Source: Gremmenia infestans (taxonomy: Eukaryota > Ascomycota > Leotiomycetes > Helotiales > Hamatocanthoscyphaceae). Taken from it: a stretch of 64,000 nucleotides of DNA. The position numbers and the translations under genes were made by a program. The notes beneath the pieces are model-generated. The model did not search any database. It saw only the letters and a program-made list of their open reading frames with translations, and was not told where the DNA came from. Shown here in pieces: positions 20,659 to 32,164 of this stretch. The stretch covers positions 434,001-498,000 of the forward strand of contig JAFEVB010000026.1 of the NCBI GenBank assembly GCA_032629725.1, written 5' to 3'. The stretch's first letter is position 1. Each line of letters opens with the position of its first letter.

Positions 20659-23556
20659 CTACCACTGAAGCCCTGTCGAAGTAATACACCCATCATCCTT
20701 CTTCTGCGTCAAACTTACAGGCGCACACATAACCTCAAAAAGCTTCTTCCCAAACTTCTCAAACGCCCGATCCATGCCCCCCACCGCAATAAGCTCCCTC
20801 TCCATCTGACTCAACTCAAACCCCCACTCCCTCCTCTCCTCACCAACCCTAATCTTCCTCCCCCCCACATCAACCTCAACCACCACGCCATCCCTCGCCG
20901 CCTCATAAAACCCCTCATCCCCTATCACGACCCCCAACAGTCCCAGATTCGGCTGGTTCCGCGCATATATAAACGCAAACGACCGCGCTATCACGCATTT
21001 CACACCCGCGCCTTTCAATGCGTTGACGGCTACTTCGCGCGAGCTGCCGCAGCCGAAGGCCTGCCCTGCTACAACTATGTTGTGTCCGGAGGATACGAGG
21101 GTGCGGAAGTGGGGGTGCGTGTATTTTAGGCAGGAGGCGCCGTATTCGAGGTCCGTGGTGCAGGTTAGGAGGGCGGATGAGGGGGCGAGCTAGGGGGTGG
21201 GGGCGGTCAATTTTGGGGTTCTTAGGAGGGGAAGGGAGGGAGAGGGGGAGAGGTTTACGGCGTCGGTGTCTATGAAATCTCCTAGTGTTTGCACTTTGCC
21301 GCGAATGATATCCGGTGATTTTTTAGGCTGTGAGGGGACTTCTGGTAGCGTTGTGGCAGGAGCAGCGTTAGTTAGAGTTGGAGTTTTTGGGAGTCTGGAA
21401 TCTGGTTTATGAGTGGTTTCGATACTGGCAGAAAGATCGGAGCTGCTTGGTTCCTCGTAGATGGGATGTTTCTTAACGATGTTCTTTTTCAAGAGAGATG
21501 CTGGTCTGAGGAGGGATTCTAACAGATCCAAGTCTAGCTTGTCGAGCAGAGATCTGGGATCTGTCACTTTCATGTTAAATGAGGATGCTGCCACAGATAC
21601 AGCGGAGGCGAGATTTCCAATCGACCCTGCATTTACTTAGTACGTGGAGGTTGAAGTCAAATCAGGGAGCGTTGGAAGCTGCAAGTACATACCGGTCCCC
21701 ATACGATTCTCGAAATTCCTATTTTGTGACGAGAGCCATACTTCACCCTTCGCAGCCTTATCTGCCGACATGCCCACGCAATAGCTACATCCGGGGACAC
21801 CAACCTCGAAGCCAGCCTCTTCATAGACCTTGTCAAATCCAAGCTCCTGGAGGCGGTGCAGGATCGGCAAGGATCCAGGCACGACTTTGCGTTTCCCGGG
21901 GCTGGTAGGACGGTAGCCTCTCTTCAGACCGAGGTCGAGGACCATGGCTGCGAGAATGAGGTCTTCTTCGGCGGTCGTGCAGGCGCCGATGAAACAGCCG
22001 TCTAGATGCATTCCTTGCACTTCGCTGATGGGCACGACGTCGTCGGGTGAAGGGTAGCGGGCGACGAATGACTGGACTAGGGAGAGATCGATGGTGTGCG
22101 TCTCTATGTATACGGCGTCCTCGTCTGGACGGAAGTATTTGGAGTTTTTCTTGTTGCGGGGGCTTTTGCGTTGGTTTATAAAGTCGTGGGTTGTTTGGTC
22201 GGCAGTGAAGATGCCGGTTATACCTCCGAACTCCTGATCCGTGCTTAGTATTGACTTCTGGACTTCAAAGTACGGGGAAATGATAGTATAGGTACTCACT
22301 GTTGTCATATTCGCAATGGCAAATCGGGCATCACATGAGAGATATTGGAGTCCGGGACCCGTGAATTCAACTATCCGCTCGGCAGCCACTGTGTTCCTCT
22401 TCAACTCTTTCAGGATATACAAAATAGTGTCCTTGCCTCCTATCCCTGGACCTGGTTTGCCGACGAGTCGAATGTTAACGCTCTCGGGGACTTTGAACCA
22501 TGTTTCGCCGGTGATGAGGGGTACGGTCACATCTGCAACTCCTAACCCGATTGCCAGACATCCAAGTGATCCTGATGAGCAGGTGTGCGAGTCAGATCCA
22601 ATGACCAACATTCCAGGTTGGGCTCGTTCCCGAAAGAATTCAGTGTGCATAATCGTGTACTGTTTCCACGGGTCAATTAGAGGCTACATTTTAAGAACAC
22701 TTAGCAGGAACTTACATTCATGCCCTGGTATTCCGTCATCATAAAATCCGTCTTCGCCGCCTCACTATCAGCGACGAGTTGCTTTATCAGTGGCACATCT
22801 TTGACCCGCGGATCAACAACATGATCACCAGCAAGCCAAAATCTATCGTTCCGGAAGATTCCAGGTTTACCGAGAGCATCGTATTGTTTCTTCATCGCCT
22901 AAAACAAAACAAGACACAGTCAGTAAAGCAAAAATCTCCTTCTTTATTTCTTTCCAAGCCCCAGAACTGAGACTCACAGCCCAAGATATCTCAGACGCCA
23001 TAATCCAATCTACATCCACTCTAACCATGTCTCCAGGCTTCAGCTCCCCTCTTCTCTCAATATCATGAGCCGCTAGTATCTTCTCGCTTAAAGTCATGCC
23101 TCTCCGCCCCTCTGGTCGCGAAGTCAATAGCTTTGCTGGGTTCTTGACACGATCTTCCGAGTTGAGAGATTCGAGCCATGCTGAAACTAGGAACAGTACC
23201 TGCGCCTCTTGCTGTGAACTCAGCTCTTGGTCTTCTCTTAACCCCAAGCCGCCGAAATCGGGGGGTTCGGTAGCGAGGGATAGAACAGTTGCAAGTGTTT
23301 CTGCTTCTCTTGCATGGTGTGCTGATGTGAGGATTTCGGAAACACGGAAGAGTTGTTGGAGAGATGATTGTGCGGTTAGACCTGAAAGTAAATTGAAGTG
23401 TTAGATGTAGACTGATGAATAATGATGGGACTTTGGAATAGTACCTTTTGTATCAAGACCTTTGCTTACATTTAGCTTGATGTTTCGGGTACGAAGAAGG
23501 ATATCTAGAATTTTCTGCGTAGCTAGTCGAGGATCGGTAGCCTCAGCCGTAGACAT
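20659..23556 (-). CDS. Aconitase-superfamily dehydratase (IPM dehydratase/homoaconitase-like), single chain
   Basis: Seven exons on the minus strand: 23556-23445, 23381-22978, 22898-22716, 22659-22300, 22233-21693, 21626-21259 and 21189-20659 (832 aa). Residues 1-125 are an unusual N-terminal extension. The catalytic part then carries GSDSHTCSSG (254-263), the three Fe-S cysteines (Cys438 in IGACT, Cys502 and Cys505 in PGCSYC) and the NRMGTGSIGNLASA segment. A linker of about 100 residues rich in Ser, Pro and Thr leads to the swivel domain with FGCGSSRE (701-708). All catalytic landmarks of an active [4Fe-4S] hydro-lyase are present. It is divergent from the standard Leu1 and Lys4 proteins. 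It is transcribed divergently from an ICL/PEP-mutase-family lyase, suggesting dehydration or isomerisation of a malate- or citrate-like acid. Confidence 0.87.
21190..21258 (-). other. 69-nt intron whose acceptor is an in-frame TAG
   Basis: Donor GTAAAC at 21258, acceptor CCCTAG ending at 21190. The length is a multiple of three and the frame is open until the final TAG, which is in frame with both flanking exons. Splicing joins FIDTDA to LAPSSALL. Retention would stop translation just before the swivel domain. Confidence 0.75.
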
Positions 23557-24082
23557 ACTTGCAGTACGTGTATGCAGTTAAAATTACGGCCCGTTAAATT
23601 TAAGCCTTGGTTGTTAAATGAAAGTCAACCAAAGAGTTGAATGACAACAAGAGAAAGATATCCTCAATGCTTTTATATTCTACTCTAGCTTAACTAACAT
23701 ACGGTCAAATACATAGTAGGGAGATCTATATATCAATATTAGGCGACAATGGACCGATGTCCTCGCAATGATTGGGCCGAATAATGTCGAGTCCCATTTT
23801 CGGGCCGTGGGCACCGAGCCACCAGAGCCGACCCCGCATTTTGTGACATTTGTCGCTATATATTATTCCTGGAACTTATATCTCCTTCTTAAATCCGTTG
23901 AATCGCAGCGCATGCCCAGAAGAAAAAGAATCCGGCCTCCGGATCCTAGATTGTTAGCCGTCTGCGCTCCGACTACAAAGGTATAATGCCGCAGCACTTG
24001 GTACGGTGTCTTCGAGCCATAAATGAATAGTAGTTTTATTGTATTTCAGAAGAGAGAAGAAATAGATAAGAAGAATATCAAT
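23557..24082. promoter_or_regulatory. Divergent promoter between aconitase-like and ICL/PEPM-like genes
   Basis: A 526-bp gap between two start codons facing away from each other. Any shared regulator of the pair would bind here. It contains AT-rich stretches and no other gene. An upstream in-frame ATG at 24023 could add 20 residues to the lyase but is less likely to be used. Confidence 0.6.
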
Positions 24083-25120
24083 ATGACAGCTGTTGCAAGA
24101 CTGCGGGAGCTCCTTGCCCAGGATGACAAAATAGTCGTCTGCCCGGGCGTATACGATGGGTTTACGGCAAGAATTGCTTTAAGCGCAGAATTTGATTGTT
24201 TATACATGGTTCGTCTTTCGAGAAAAACACATTTCTCAATTGTTAGCTGCAAGGTTTTTGTACAGCAAGAAACTAATCTGGATGAAAGACAGGTGCAGGC
24301 ACGACCATGTCAAGACTTGGCATGGCAGACTTGGGATTCGCTACCTTGAACGACATGAGGGAAAACGCTGGAATGATAGCAAGCCTCGATAGAAAGATCC
24401 CCGTTATTGCAGATGCGGATACCGGCTTCGGCGGTAAGAATCTCACATACAAGATCCTTCCCGTGACTTCCTCCTCTAACAACTTGAGCAGGCCCTCTGA
24501 TGGTCGGCCGCACGATCGAGCAATACATACAAGCGGGAGTTGCAGCCCTCCACCTCGAAGACCAAGTGGTGAACAAGAGATGTGGCCACCTTTCCAACAA
24601 AGAGATCGTGGACGAGGAGACCTACATCACGCGGATCAGAGCCGCCGTGAACGCTCGAGCGCAGACACCAGGCGATATCGTGATCATAGCCCGGTCGGAC
24701 GCCTTGCAGTCCCTCGGTTACGAAGCAGCAGTATCCCGCTTGAAGAAATCCATTGCTATTGGAGCCGACGTTGCCTTTCTCGAAGGCTTCACGTCCGTCG
24801 AAGAGGGCAGGCGAGTGTGTGCCGAGTTGGCACCTACGCCCGTCCTGCTAAATATGGTGGCGGGAGGAGTAACTCCAAATTTCACCGTCGCAGAAGCAAA
24901 GGAGGCAGGCTTCAGGATTATCATTTATGCTGGGTTTGCACTGGGGCCGGTCTTTGGTGCTGTTTCGGCGGCGGCGAAGGAGCTGAAAGAGACTGGGGAC
25001 CTTAAAGCTGCAAACTTGGATGGGAAAAGCCCAAAGGAGATATTTACTGTTTGTGGATTGAATGAAGCTATTGCGTTTGATGTGGCTGCGGGAGGTAAAT
25101 TATACGCGAAGGGGGTCTGA
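24083..25120 (+). CDS. Isocitrate lyase/PEP mutase-family lyase (2-methylisocitrate lyase-like)
   Basis: Three exons, 24083-24208, 24289-24433 and 24492-25120, give 299 aa, the usual length for the short ICL/PEP-mutase family. Seen in order: VVCPGVYDGFTARIAL, TGAGTTMSRLG, the Mg-site region VIADADTGFGG, HLEDQ, and the KRCGH signature (119-123) whose Cys is the general acid in isocitrate-type lyases. The Cys points to C-C lyase chemistry (methylisocitrate, dimethylmalate or similar) rather than phosphonomutation. The ATG at 24083 fits the family N-terminus (VARLRELLAQDD). The divergent aconitase-like neighbour could make its substrate. Confidence 0.9.
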
Positions 25121-25563
25121 GGAGTAAATAAACTTTTCTTGTCTACCAAGTAGTCAAGCCCACGAGGCAAAGACCTCGAGGTTTGGAATAAGCAATGCCT
25201 CCCAATCCATCACCCCTTTTCTAAGCGAAAATCAGGACACTTAACCAGCTTTTATTAAATGTTATTTAGTCTAAACACGTTATTATTATGTCACTTAAAA
25301 TCATTTGTATACCATCCCAAGTTTGTCTCTATTTTCAATTAACGACTACTCTGCCGGCCTAGTAAATGAACGGATGACTACCTACAATATCCCCTTTCCA
25401 TGATTTCTAGCCGGTAACCCGTCCCTAAACTCAGAACTTATTCACCGTAATTAGGTTTTCCCACTTCCTCTGCCTAAGGCTATCCATTGTGTAAAGTTCA
25501 GCTGCAACCCCATAAACAATGGAAATACGCATTTACCAGCTCGAACGTTGAAATATCTCATCC
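25121..25563. other. Intergenic
   Basis: Convergent 3' flanks of the lyase and the small membrane protein; no gene or structured repeat is seen. Confidence 0.4.
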
Positions 25564-25890
25564 CTAATTTCCTGCGGCCAGGCTAATAATAACGAAAACG
25601 ACACCCCCAAACGCAGCTAAAGTAAGAACTGGAAGAACAAGCAGTAGTACGAGTATGACCACTAAACTGTCCTCGTCATAACGGCTGAGGACGGAGTAAA
25701 TGGAGACGCGGGGTTTGGTCGCAGTGCCGTTCTTTTTGGGGATGAGTGGCTGTGTAGGGTCGATAGATCTTTTAGGAAATTCAGTTGAGTCGCTCATCGT
25801 TTCGGTGGTGCTAATGCTGGATTTGCTGATGGTATGTGCCTCAAGGTCAACCTTGGGCTCGTGTTGACGAAATACACTCATGACACCCAT
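25564..25890 (-). CDS. Small single-domain membrane protein, unknown
   Basis: A 108-codon intronless frame with an ATG start. Residues 1-72 are polar. Residues 73-106 form one long hydrophobic stretch (LVVILVLLLVLPVLTL, then AAFGGVVFVII) that could be one bent or two short membrane helices, ending in LAAGN at the very C-terminus: a tail-anchored layout. There is no signal peptide and I recognise no family. The abrupt polar-to-hydrophobic change argues for real coding sequence. Confidence 0.5.
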   Translation of the reverse strand: MGVMSVFRQHEPKVDLEAHTISKSSISTTETMSDSTEFPKRSIDPTQPLIPKKNGTATKPRVSIYSVLSRYDEDSLVVILVLLLVLPVLTLAAFGGVVFVIISLAAGN

Positions 25891-27111
25891 GACTGTGGCT
25901 TTTGATGTAAAGTTGCTGGTATTGTGTAGAAAGGTTTAGTGTTGAAGTTGTTGAAATTTTGGCAGCGATGGACAGACATCTTTTACAACACTAGGGTGTG
26001 ATAGATTCAATGAATACAAGTAGCCTATTCATGCTGCTGCAACGTATTCACAGTCAATTTGAGATTGTACTGTTGTTGTCTTGTCATTGTTTGGTGCTCT
26101 TGTCAGGGTAAAGCTATTCTCCTTTGGGAATCTCGACATAATCAATTACTAATCCTGTGCACCAGCTAAGTCAGCCTGTGCATGTAGAGGTATTCACTCC
26201 TGTCCAGTCTCACTCTGCGCCGCAAGTAACAGGCTTAATGCCAATTTCCTCTGCCCTGCATGCGAAAATACATTTTGCAATTCACCTCATATCCATTCCT
26301 ACTGCGCCGTTGGTGATTCATTCATGTCCGACGACACTTTGGATACTTGTGAGAGGTGCCAGTGCTCAGTTTATGCCTTTTTAGCGTTTGCATTTTATGG
26401 GGTGTCGGTATAAGAAATATAGATATCCTCCAAAGGACTACTGGGTTCGAGGCGCGGAGCGCGAGGCTATGCTACCAATGAATAAACCTCTAGCTAGCCA
26501 TCATAAAACAGTATACACTCACTGTCTTTGCGGCTCTTAGAATTTGAGGCAACGAAAGCAAGGCCAAGAAATAATCTAAAGAAGTGCTAAATTGCCGATA
26601 CAGAAGCAAGATCTCTTAAGGAGTTCTGGCTCTCTTCTTAAAGACTACATACACTTCTGGGAACAAGCTAGTTGAATAAGCAGCTTGTCTAAAACCCGGT
26701 TTGGCAATCTAATTGCAATAGGTTAAACGGCACAAAAGGCACAAAAAGAACAAACAGTACAGACAGGGAAATCTACAGATTCTACAGTTTAGAACCGACA
26801 CTCCCTCTGACTCGAATCTGTCCGGCTTTCCTCGCCTTCGAATTTTTCCGAGTCCGAGATCTCACCCTTCTGTTCCACATGTACCCATTCGTCCATCTCC
26901 TTCATCACATCCCTTGCAAACACCCCCCAAGCGCGTAGCTTTATATGTGCTGCCTGTTCCGTGGATCGGCTCGACGCCGTGCATTTCCACCAGACCATAG
27001 ATTTCGTTCCTTGCGTTAATATTGAGAGCGAAGAGCCAGTTCAGACCGACCAGTAAGAGTCACCACCGATGTTTAACGGATTTCAATAGCAAGGAACTAG
27101 TATGCCTGCTT
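25891..27111. other. Intergenic, one doubtful small frame
   Basis: A minus-strand frame at 26789-26998 (RAWGVFARDVMKEMDEWVHVE) looks protein-like and might be a terminal exon of the NDT80-type gene, but I could not find splice sites that join the two in frame. The rest shows nothing. Confidence 0.35.
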
Positions 27112-28618
27112 CTACTTGATCATGAGCCCCTTTAGATCGGGAACCAACACAGTGTTGTGTGCAACATGAGGACGATAGACTGCATCCACTGGTTGCATCC
27201 ATCCATCTAGACCTAGGGGAAAGTACTCATAAAGGGGTTCAAAGCTCTCGGTAGTGTCGGTACTCTCCTCTACTCTTACAGGAGGTATGGGTTGGGGTAA
27301 AGAACCCTGATACGGCTTGAGAGGTGTTGTGGGGATGCCCGCTGATGTTGAGAGGCGATCGATATCATGCCTGGTATCGTGTGTAGGGAAATAATTGGCA
27401 CTTATTGTTTCGGATTGGTGAGGGATCCGTAAAGAGGGTGGTGGGTATGATGATGGGTAAGAATGTACGGGTGGAAATGTTATAGATGGTGATCTTTTGG
27501 GAAGCGCATTCATCTCAAGGTTTTGAACGTTGTGGTTTTCCAGGTCGAAGCCCAACCAGTTGTGTGTTTCGTCGATGTCAAGTGCTGTTGACTCGATGGT
27601 GGAAAATTCATGCGTCGAACTTATCGAATTCATAGAAATTAGCTCTGGACCTACATGTTCGTCCTGCTTGAAATTGGTGGTCCTTCTGGCCGGAGTCGGT
27701 AAACTATTGTTGCTTCTATTTTTCGAACGGTATATATGATTTTGCTGCAAACTGAGGCTGGCAGATGACGCAGATGCTTGTTCGTGGATGAAGTTTCCTG
27801 GATTACGGCCCCTCACGACCACCGGACCAGATTCAACTTCTGCGACAGTAGTAGTTACACCTGTTTCGAGAGTGACTACAAGGCTGACTTTTACGTGGAA
27901 ATACTGTTGTACTCCTCTCCGACTACCATCTGGGTTGATGATTAACGTCAACATGTGCAGCAGAGCGGGCAATCAGGGGGGGGGACTTACTATTTGCTGT
28001 GGCTTTCCTAAATTGTAGCCTCTTCCATTCAAATGGAAACGTGGTGCTTGGCAGTTGACTTTGCCCAGGGGATGTCTCGGAGATGATAGGTATAACAAGG
28101 TGACTTTCCTCGGTGACTTGGATATCGGAACCAATTGCCCTGAATGGCACGAGAACAAGCTCTGTGGCTCTTTTGTTCGTTGACTCAAAGGCTGACACGT
28201 GAACCTCTGCCCCAGAAATAGCCGTCTCCTCACCATTTGTATCCACAATCTGCCTAGGAGTCCGAGGAAAGTTTATGGAGCCTGAGATGCCAAAGAAATT
28301 CCTCCGATAACAAGTCAACTGAGCTGGGGGACCTATATTATCTCCAACGTTCCCGGAGAAAAAGCTTCCGTTCAATTTTGCCTTTGCCGAGACCCGGATA
28401 TCTCTCCCCTCGCTGTCATGAACAGTGCGGCTACAAGATGTTGCATTGAGTGAGAGCGGCTCTTGACCCTTATTTGGTTGAACAGATAGACACTTATCAG
28501 ATTCCTGAAATGGAGATCCCTCACTCGGTTCATCAAATGAAAATGGGAGCCCAAGATCTCCAAGTGTGCCAGCATAAGAATCAAAATCATAAGAAAATGG
28601 CTCGAAGGACGGCGACAT
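27112..28618 (-). CDS. NDT80/PhoG-type transcription factor (RON1-like by context)
   Basis: Two exons, 28618-27991 and 27929-27112, with a 61-bp intron, give 481 aa. The Ig-fold NDT80 DNA-binding domain spans roughly residues 72-250: LTCYRRNFFGISGSINFPR, the SAFESTNKRATELVLVPF strand pair, then PFEWKRLQFRKATANNGSRR and VQQYFHVKVSLVVTLE. The intron cuts the conserved ATANNG loop. The C-terminal half is Ser/Pro/Thr-rich and disordered, ending with PVDAVYRPHV, a segment I recall near the end of VIB-1-type proteins. In Trichoderma reesei an NDT80-family regulator, RON1, sits in the GlcNAc cluster beside a GH3 gene; here the next gene is also GH3. A 5' exon starting at 28793 is conceivable but does not splice in phase. 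Confidence 0.85.
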
Positions 28619-29366
28619 GCCCGGGGCAGATCTGTTGGAGACAATCAGTGCTGTGCCCCGGTTGATGAAGCAGATTGATCATAATTACAATGGCATGTAG
28701 GTCTCCGAGCCTAACGTATGTTCGCCTGGTTCCTCCATTGGTGCTCGTTGGATCTAACTCGAGTGTCTGCGCGGTTGCGTTGCGTAGAAGCATGTCTTAT
28801 CCTAGAGAGTGGGGGTGGTGGGGAACAGTGCACTACTACTAGCCGCATAACTAAAGCTATTTTAAAGCTTAATTATACCGAGGATTTATTATTAAATGAA
28901 TATAAGGATACCTGATATAAGTAATTAAAAATGATCAATTTATATATTTAATGTCAACGTATTTTTAACATATCACGTGATGACACCCGTGGCTTATATT
29001 CCTAAGAAAGTAATCCATTATTGAAATATAAACATATAGATGTAAGCACTAGCGTAAGAACTAGCTAATATTCTAACATTATAATAGAGTTAATAGCGCC
29101 TCAAAGTACAACAGGATATATGCCTCACGCCCTTGACCAAGCCACATGGCACCAGACTTGCACCTATACTCCCACTCCTTCAAACGCCGGATCACGTAAT
29201 ATCAAGTATTTCACTCTTCATCGTCCTACATCCTATGGCATCGAGGCGACTGGCCATATCCAGCGCTCAAAGCTGTGAATAGTAAAGAATCCCAGAGTAG
29301 ATACTGCATTAAACTCAACGTCCCCTTCAATCTGCGAGTCACCAATTAGTCTCGGACTTGAATCAA
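28619..29366. other. Intergenic with AT-rich island
   Basis: The stretch 28840-29110 is strongly AT-rich with many TTA/TAA words, resembling RIP-damaged repeat DNA. The right part is the 3' flank of the GH3-GNAT gene and the left part the promoter of the NDT80-type gene. Confidence 0.45.
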
Positions 29367-32164
29367 TTATAGGAATTTCCAGCTTGCCTTATTTAGAACG
29401 CAAGAATTGAGTCCTTGCGCTTTGATGCGTCGAATTCCGCAGATCAAAAGCCCTTCCAAAATCGACACATAGTTGTCATTCGATAATGAAACGACGGGGG
29501 CCAAAATGCCTCCGCCATCTGTTGTGGTCCTTAATACAGGCAAAAATTCTGCTAAAGAGGACCTTCCATAACATAGGATCCCAGAACCCAAGATTTTATT
29601 ACTAGGAAAACTTCTAGCAAGTACGACTTGGTAGGCCCTGGCGTCTGCCAAAGCAAGCTTGTAGAGCTCGATCTCGTTTTGATTCGAGTTGGCCCTCACG
29701 TGCTCTAGGATCAGGTCTGAGTAGGAAGTAGGAGAGACAGCGTCATAAGCCACGGAGGAGGTCTGGGTGTTGCTTGTCAATCTAGCAGAAAGGGTCCATC
29801 TAGAAAGATCACGGATGATCATGCTATGTGCGAGACCTGCCGAAGATCTCTTCCAGCCCCTATCGAGAAACCATCGACTCAAACGTCTATGTTTACCAGC
29901 ATCATCTGCTGGAATTCCCATAAACATGCTTGGTAATACTGAGCCAATCTGAACACTTTTAACACCGGGTTTTCCCAGCAAAACTCGTTTGGCACGTTCA
30001 TGCAAACTATGTCCAATGGAGAGGTTCCGCCTCATGCCGTGGACAAATAGTGACCCGATTGCTGCGGTGGCCGATTCCTTGAAGAAGTAGGTTGAACAGA
30101 ACCCATAAATCTCTTGGGTTGTACTATTGCGCACAACAAGATGAAATTCTTCGATTCGAGAGTTTTGTAGCAAAAAAGAAGCCGGGGTGGTTTCTTGAAG
30201 TTGAGAGCGTCGATGATGTGGCATTCCCTCCACTATGGCTTTAATCAACAGGCCTAACGCAAATTCATCTCTCGTTCGGTCGAAATCCTCAACTGTCCAA
30301 TACTGGCGTACTTTCGCAGCCTTCTGAAGTTTGTTCGGTGCCCCAGGAAGAACCCCCCGAGGAATTTCGTCGCCGCAAAGAACAGACACCAATGCATTCA
30401 TTGCAATGTCGGTAAAGTCGTATGTGCAGATGTACGTGCCCACGGATTGATCGATAGCAAAGTCATATGGGGAGCTGACGGATACAACGATAAGTGGTGT
30501 CTTTCTTTTCAAATTCGATATGGGCCGAGAATTACAGACCATGGCAATTTGTCTGGTGAACTCGATTTGGTAGTGGTTACGGTTGGCATCAGCTGTGATA
30601 ACTATGACCGCGCTGGCCCTGTTGAGGAGATTTTCGTGTAGTAGCTCGACTCCATTTGAGGTATATGATGTATGGAGTACTTTCCCATTTCGACGTCGTG
30701 CTAAAGTAGTCCCTAGTGTACTGAATAATTCTTCCCCACTTATAAGTGACGGGTGATGGTGTGGAACATCTTGAGTGGGGGAGCAAACTGCTGAACTTCC
30801 TGGTGTATTCCTCTTTAGAGCTGAGGTGGTGAGAAGGGGCGTTAGAAGAAGAAGCGACTCCGAATCCTGGATGATATTGGACAAGGGAAGAAAGTGCTTT
30901 TCGTCTCGGAGTAGACTAATGGAGTTTTGATAAGTCGCCCTGGCAAGTTCGGTATGTGAACGTTTAACCTCTACGAGGTATTCCAGACCCAGTGGATTCA
31001 GAGCTTGCTCCCACGATGTACATTTTGATTTCATTTTGAGGATTCTTTTCAAAGACGTCCGAATCCTGTCTTTGGGGATGATTCCTTCCTTGATAGCAAG
31101 CTTTAGTCCAGCGATAGCTTCGTGTTGTACAGCAGATGTTCGGCAAAGGACAACGATGTCACAACCTGCCCTGATAGCCATTACAGTCCCACCACCAACC
31201 CCTATATTCTGAATAAGGGCTTCCATTCTTAGGCAGGCTGATATGACAACCCCCTGAAAGTTGAGATCTTCTCTTAGTAGCTCATCAACGACCTGCCCTG
31301 AAAGGCAAGCATGCATCACATTTGTCCCAGAGCCAACTAAAGCACATCCACCAACCATCATAGCATCTAATCCAGAAGCAATAGCGCTGCGAAATGGACT
31401 TAATGCACTGAGGCTCAACTGCTCCAGTGTTTCGGTAATGACCGGGGTACCGGAGCCTGCTCCAGCACCCATGAATTCCAAGTTTCCATAGGAAGGGAAA
31501 TGTTTGCCACATGTAGCGATGCCAGCCTCTTTATAACCCTTCACATACGATACCCCAAACTGAGAGACAACTTGGGGGTCGTCGCCAGTGGATCGAACCC
31601 CAAGTGGTTGACTGCGTGCATTTGTAAGCACGTCAAGGACCGGCCCCAATATGAGGTTTATTCCAGCTGCTGAAATCTCAAGTGCTGTAGCTTTCGCCAC
31701 CTGGAATGCTACCTCCGGCGACCCAGTGGCAGCAACTCCCATGGCGCTCGGAAACTGGGTAATAGAGTCTGCATCGCATAAGCTGTTGACCCCTCCATTC
31801 TCCTGGTCTAAGGCGATGGAGAGAGGTACAGGATGGCCAGCCTCGTATGCGATTGTTTGCAGTTCGTGGACAAGCCGTATTGTTTGTTCAGCCGCTAAAG
31901 CGAGTTAGCATATATTAGTTTGCTGACTTTTAGGTGTGTATTCACAAATGAGATTTTTTGCAGTAAGTAGGATTGATCCAATATGCTGCTCTTCGATCAG
32001 TTTGCGAATTGAGGGGGTAACTTGTGTACCATCCCATCCAAGCATAAATTGCTGGCCCACAACCCTGTGCAGATGTTAGAGTAGCACTTTGCGTACAAAC
32101 TTTTTATAGCTGTAACTTGCCGATCTATGTCATTCCAGACAGGGTCTAAGGTATCTGCAGCCAT
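29367..32164 (-). CDS. GH3 beta-N-acetylhexosaminidase-like protein fused to GNAT domains (NAG3-like)
   Basis: Three exons, 32164-32121, 32064-31946 and 31894-29367, give 896 aa. Intron 1 (56 bp) starts with GC (GCAAGT); only that donor keeps phase. Residues 16-330 are a NagZ-type GH3 barrel: VVGQQFMLGWDG, substrate-binding ALDQENGG (83-90), GINLILGPVLDV and GKHFPSYGN (184-192). The usual KHFPGHGD..DSH loop supplying the His/Asp acid-base dyad is missing, and the nucleophile Asp of the SD(D/C)LEM motif is Ala274 (ISACLRM). Residues of about 330-585 form the alpha/beta sandwich. Residues of about 588-755 and 755-896 look like two GNAT lobes, the first with IGSLFVHGMRRNLSIGHSL. It is probably not a standard glycosidase; it could be a sensor, a binding protein or an acetyltransferase. 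There is no signal peptide, so it is probably intracellular. Confidence 0.86.

Noticed and set aside
26789..26998. Possible extra 3' exon of the NDT80-type gene
   Set aside because: Protein-like composition, but no GT..AG pair joins it in the right phase to the exon ending at 27112.
28700..28793. Possible 5' exon of the NDT80-type gene starting at 28793
   Set aside because: The GTTAGG donor leaves phase 0 whereas the next exon needs phase 2; ATG at 28618 is sufficient.
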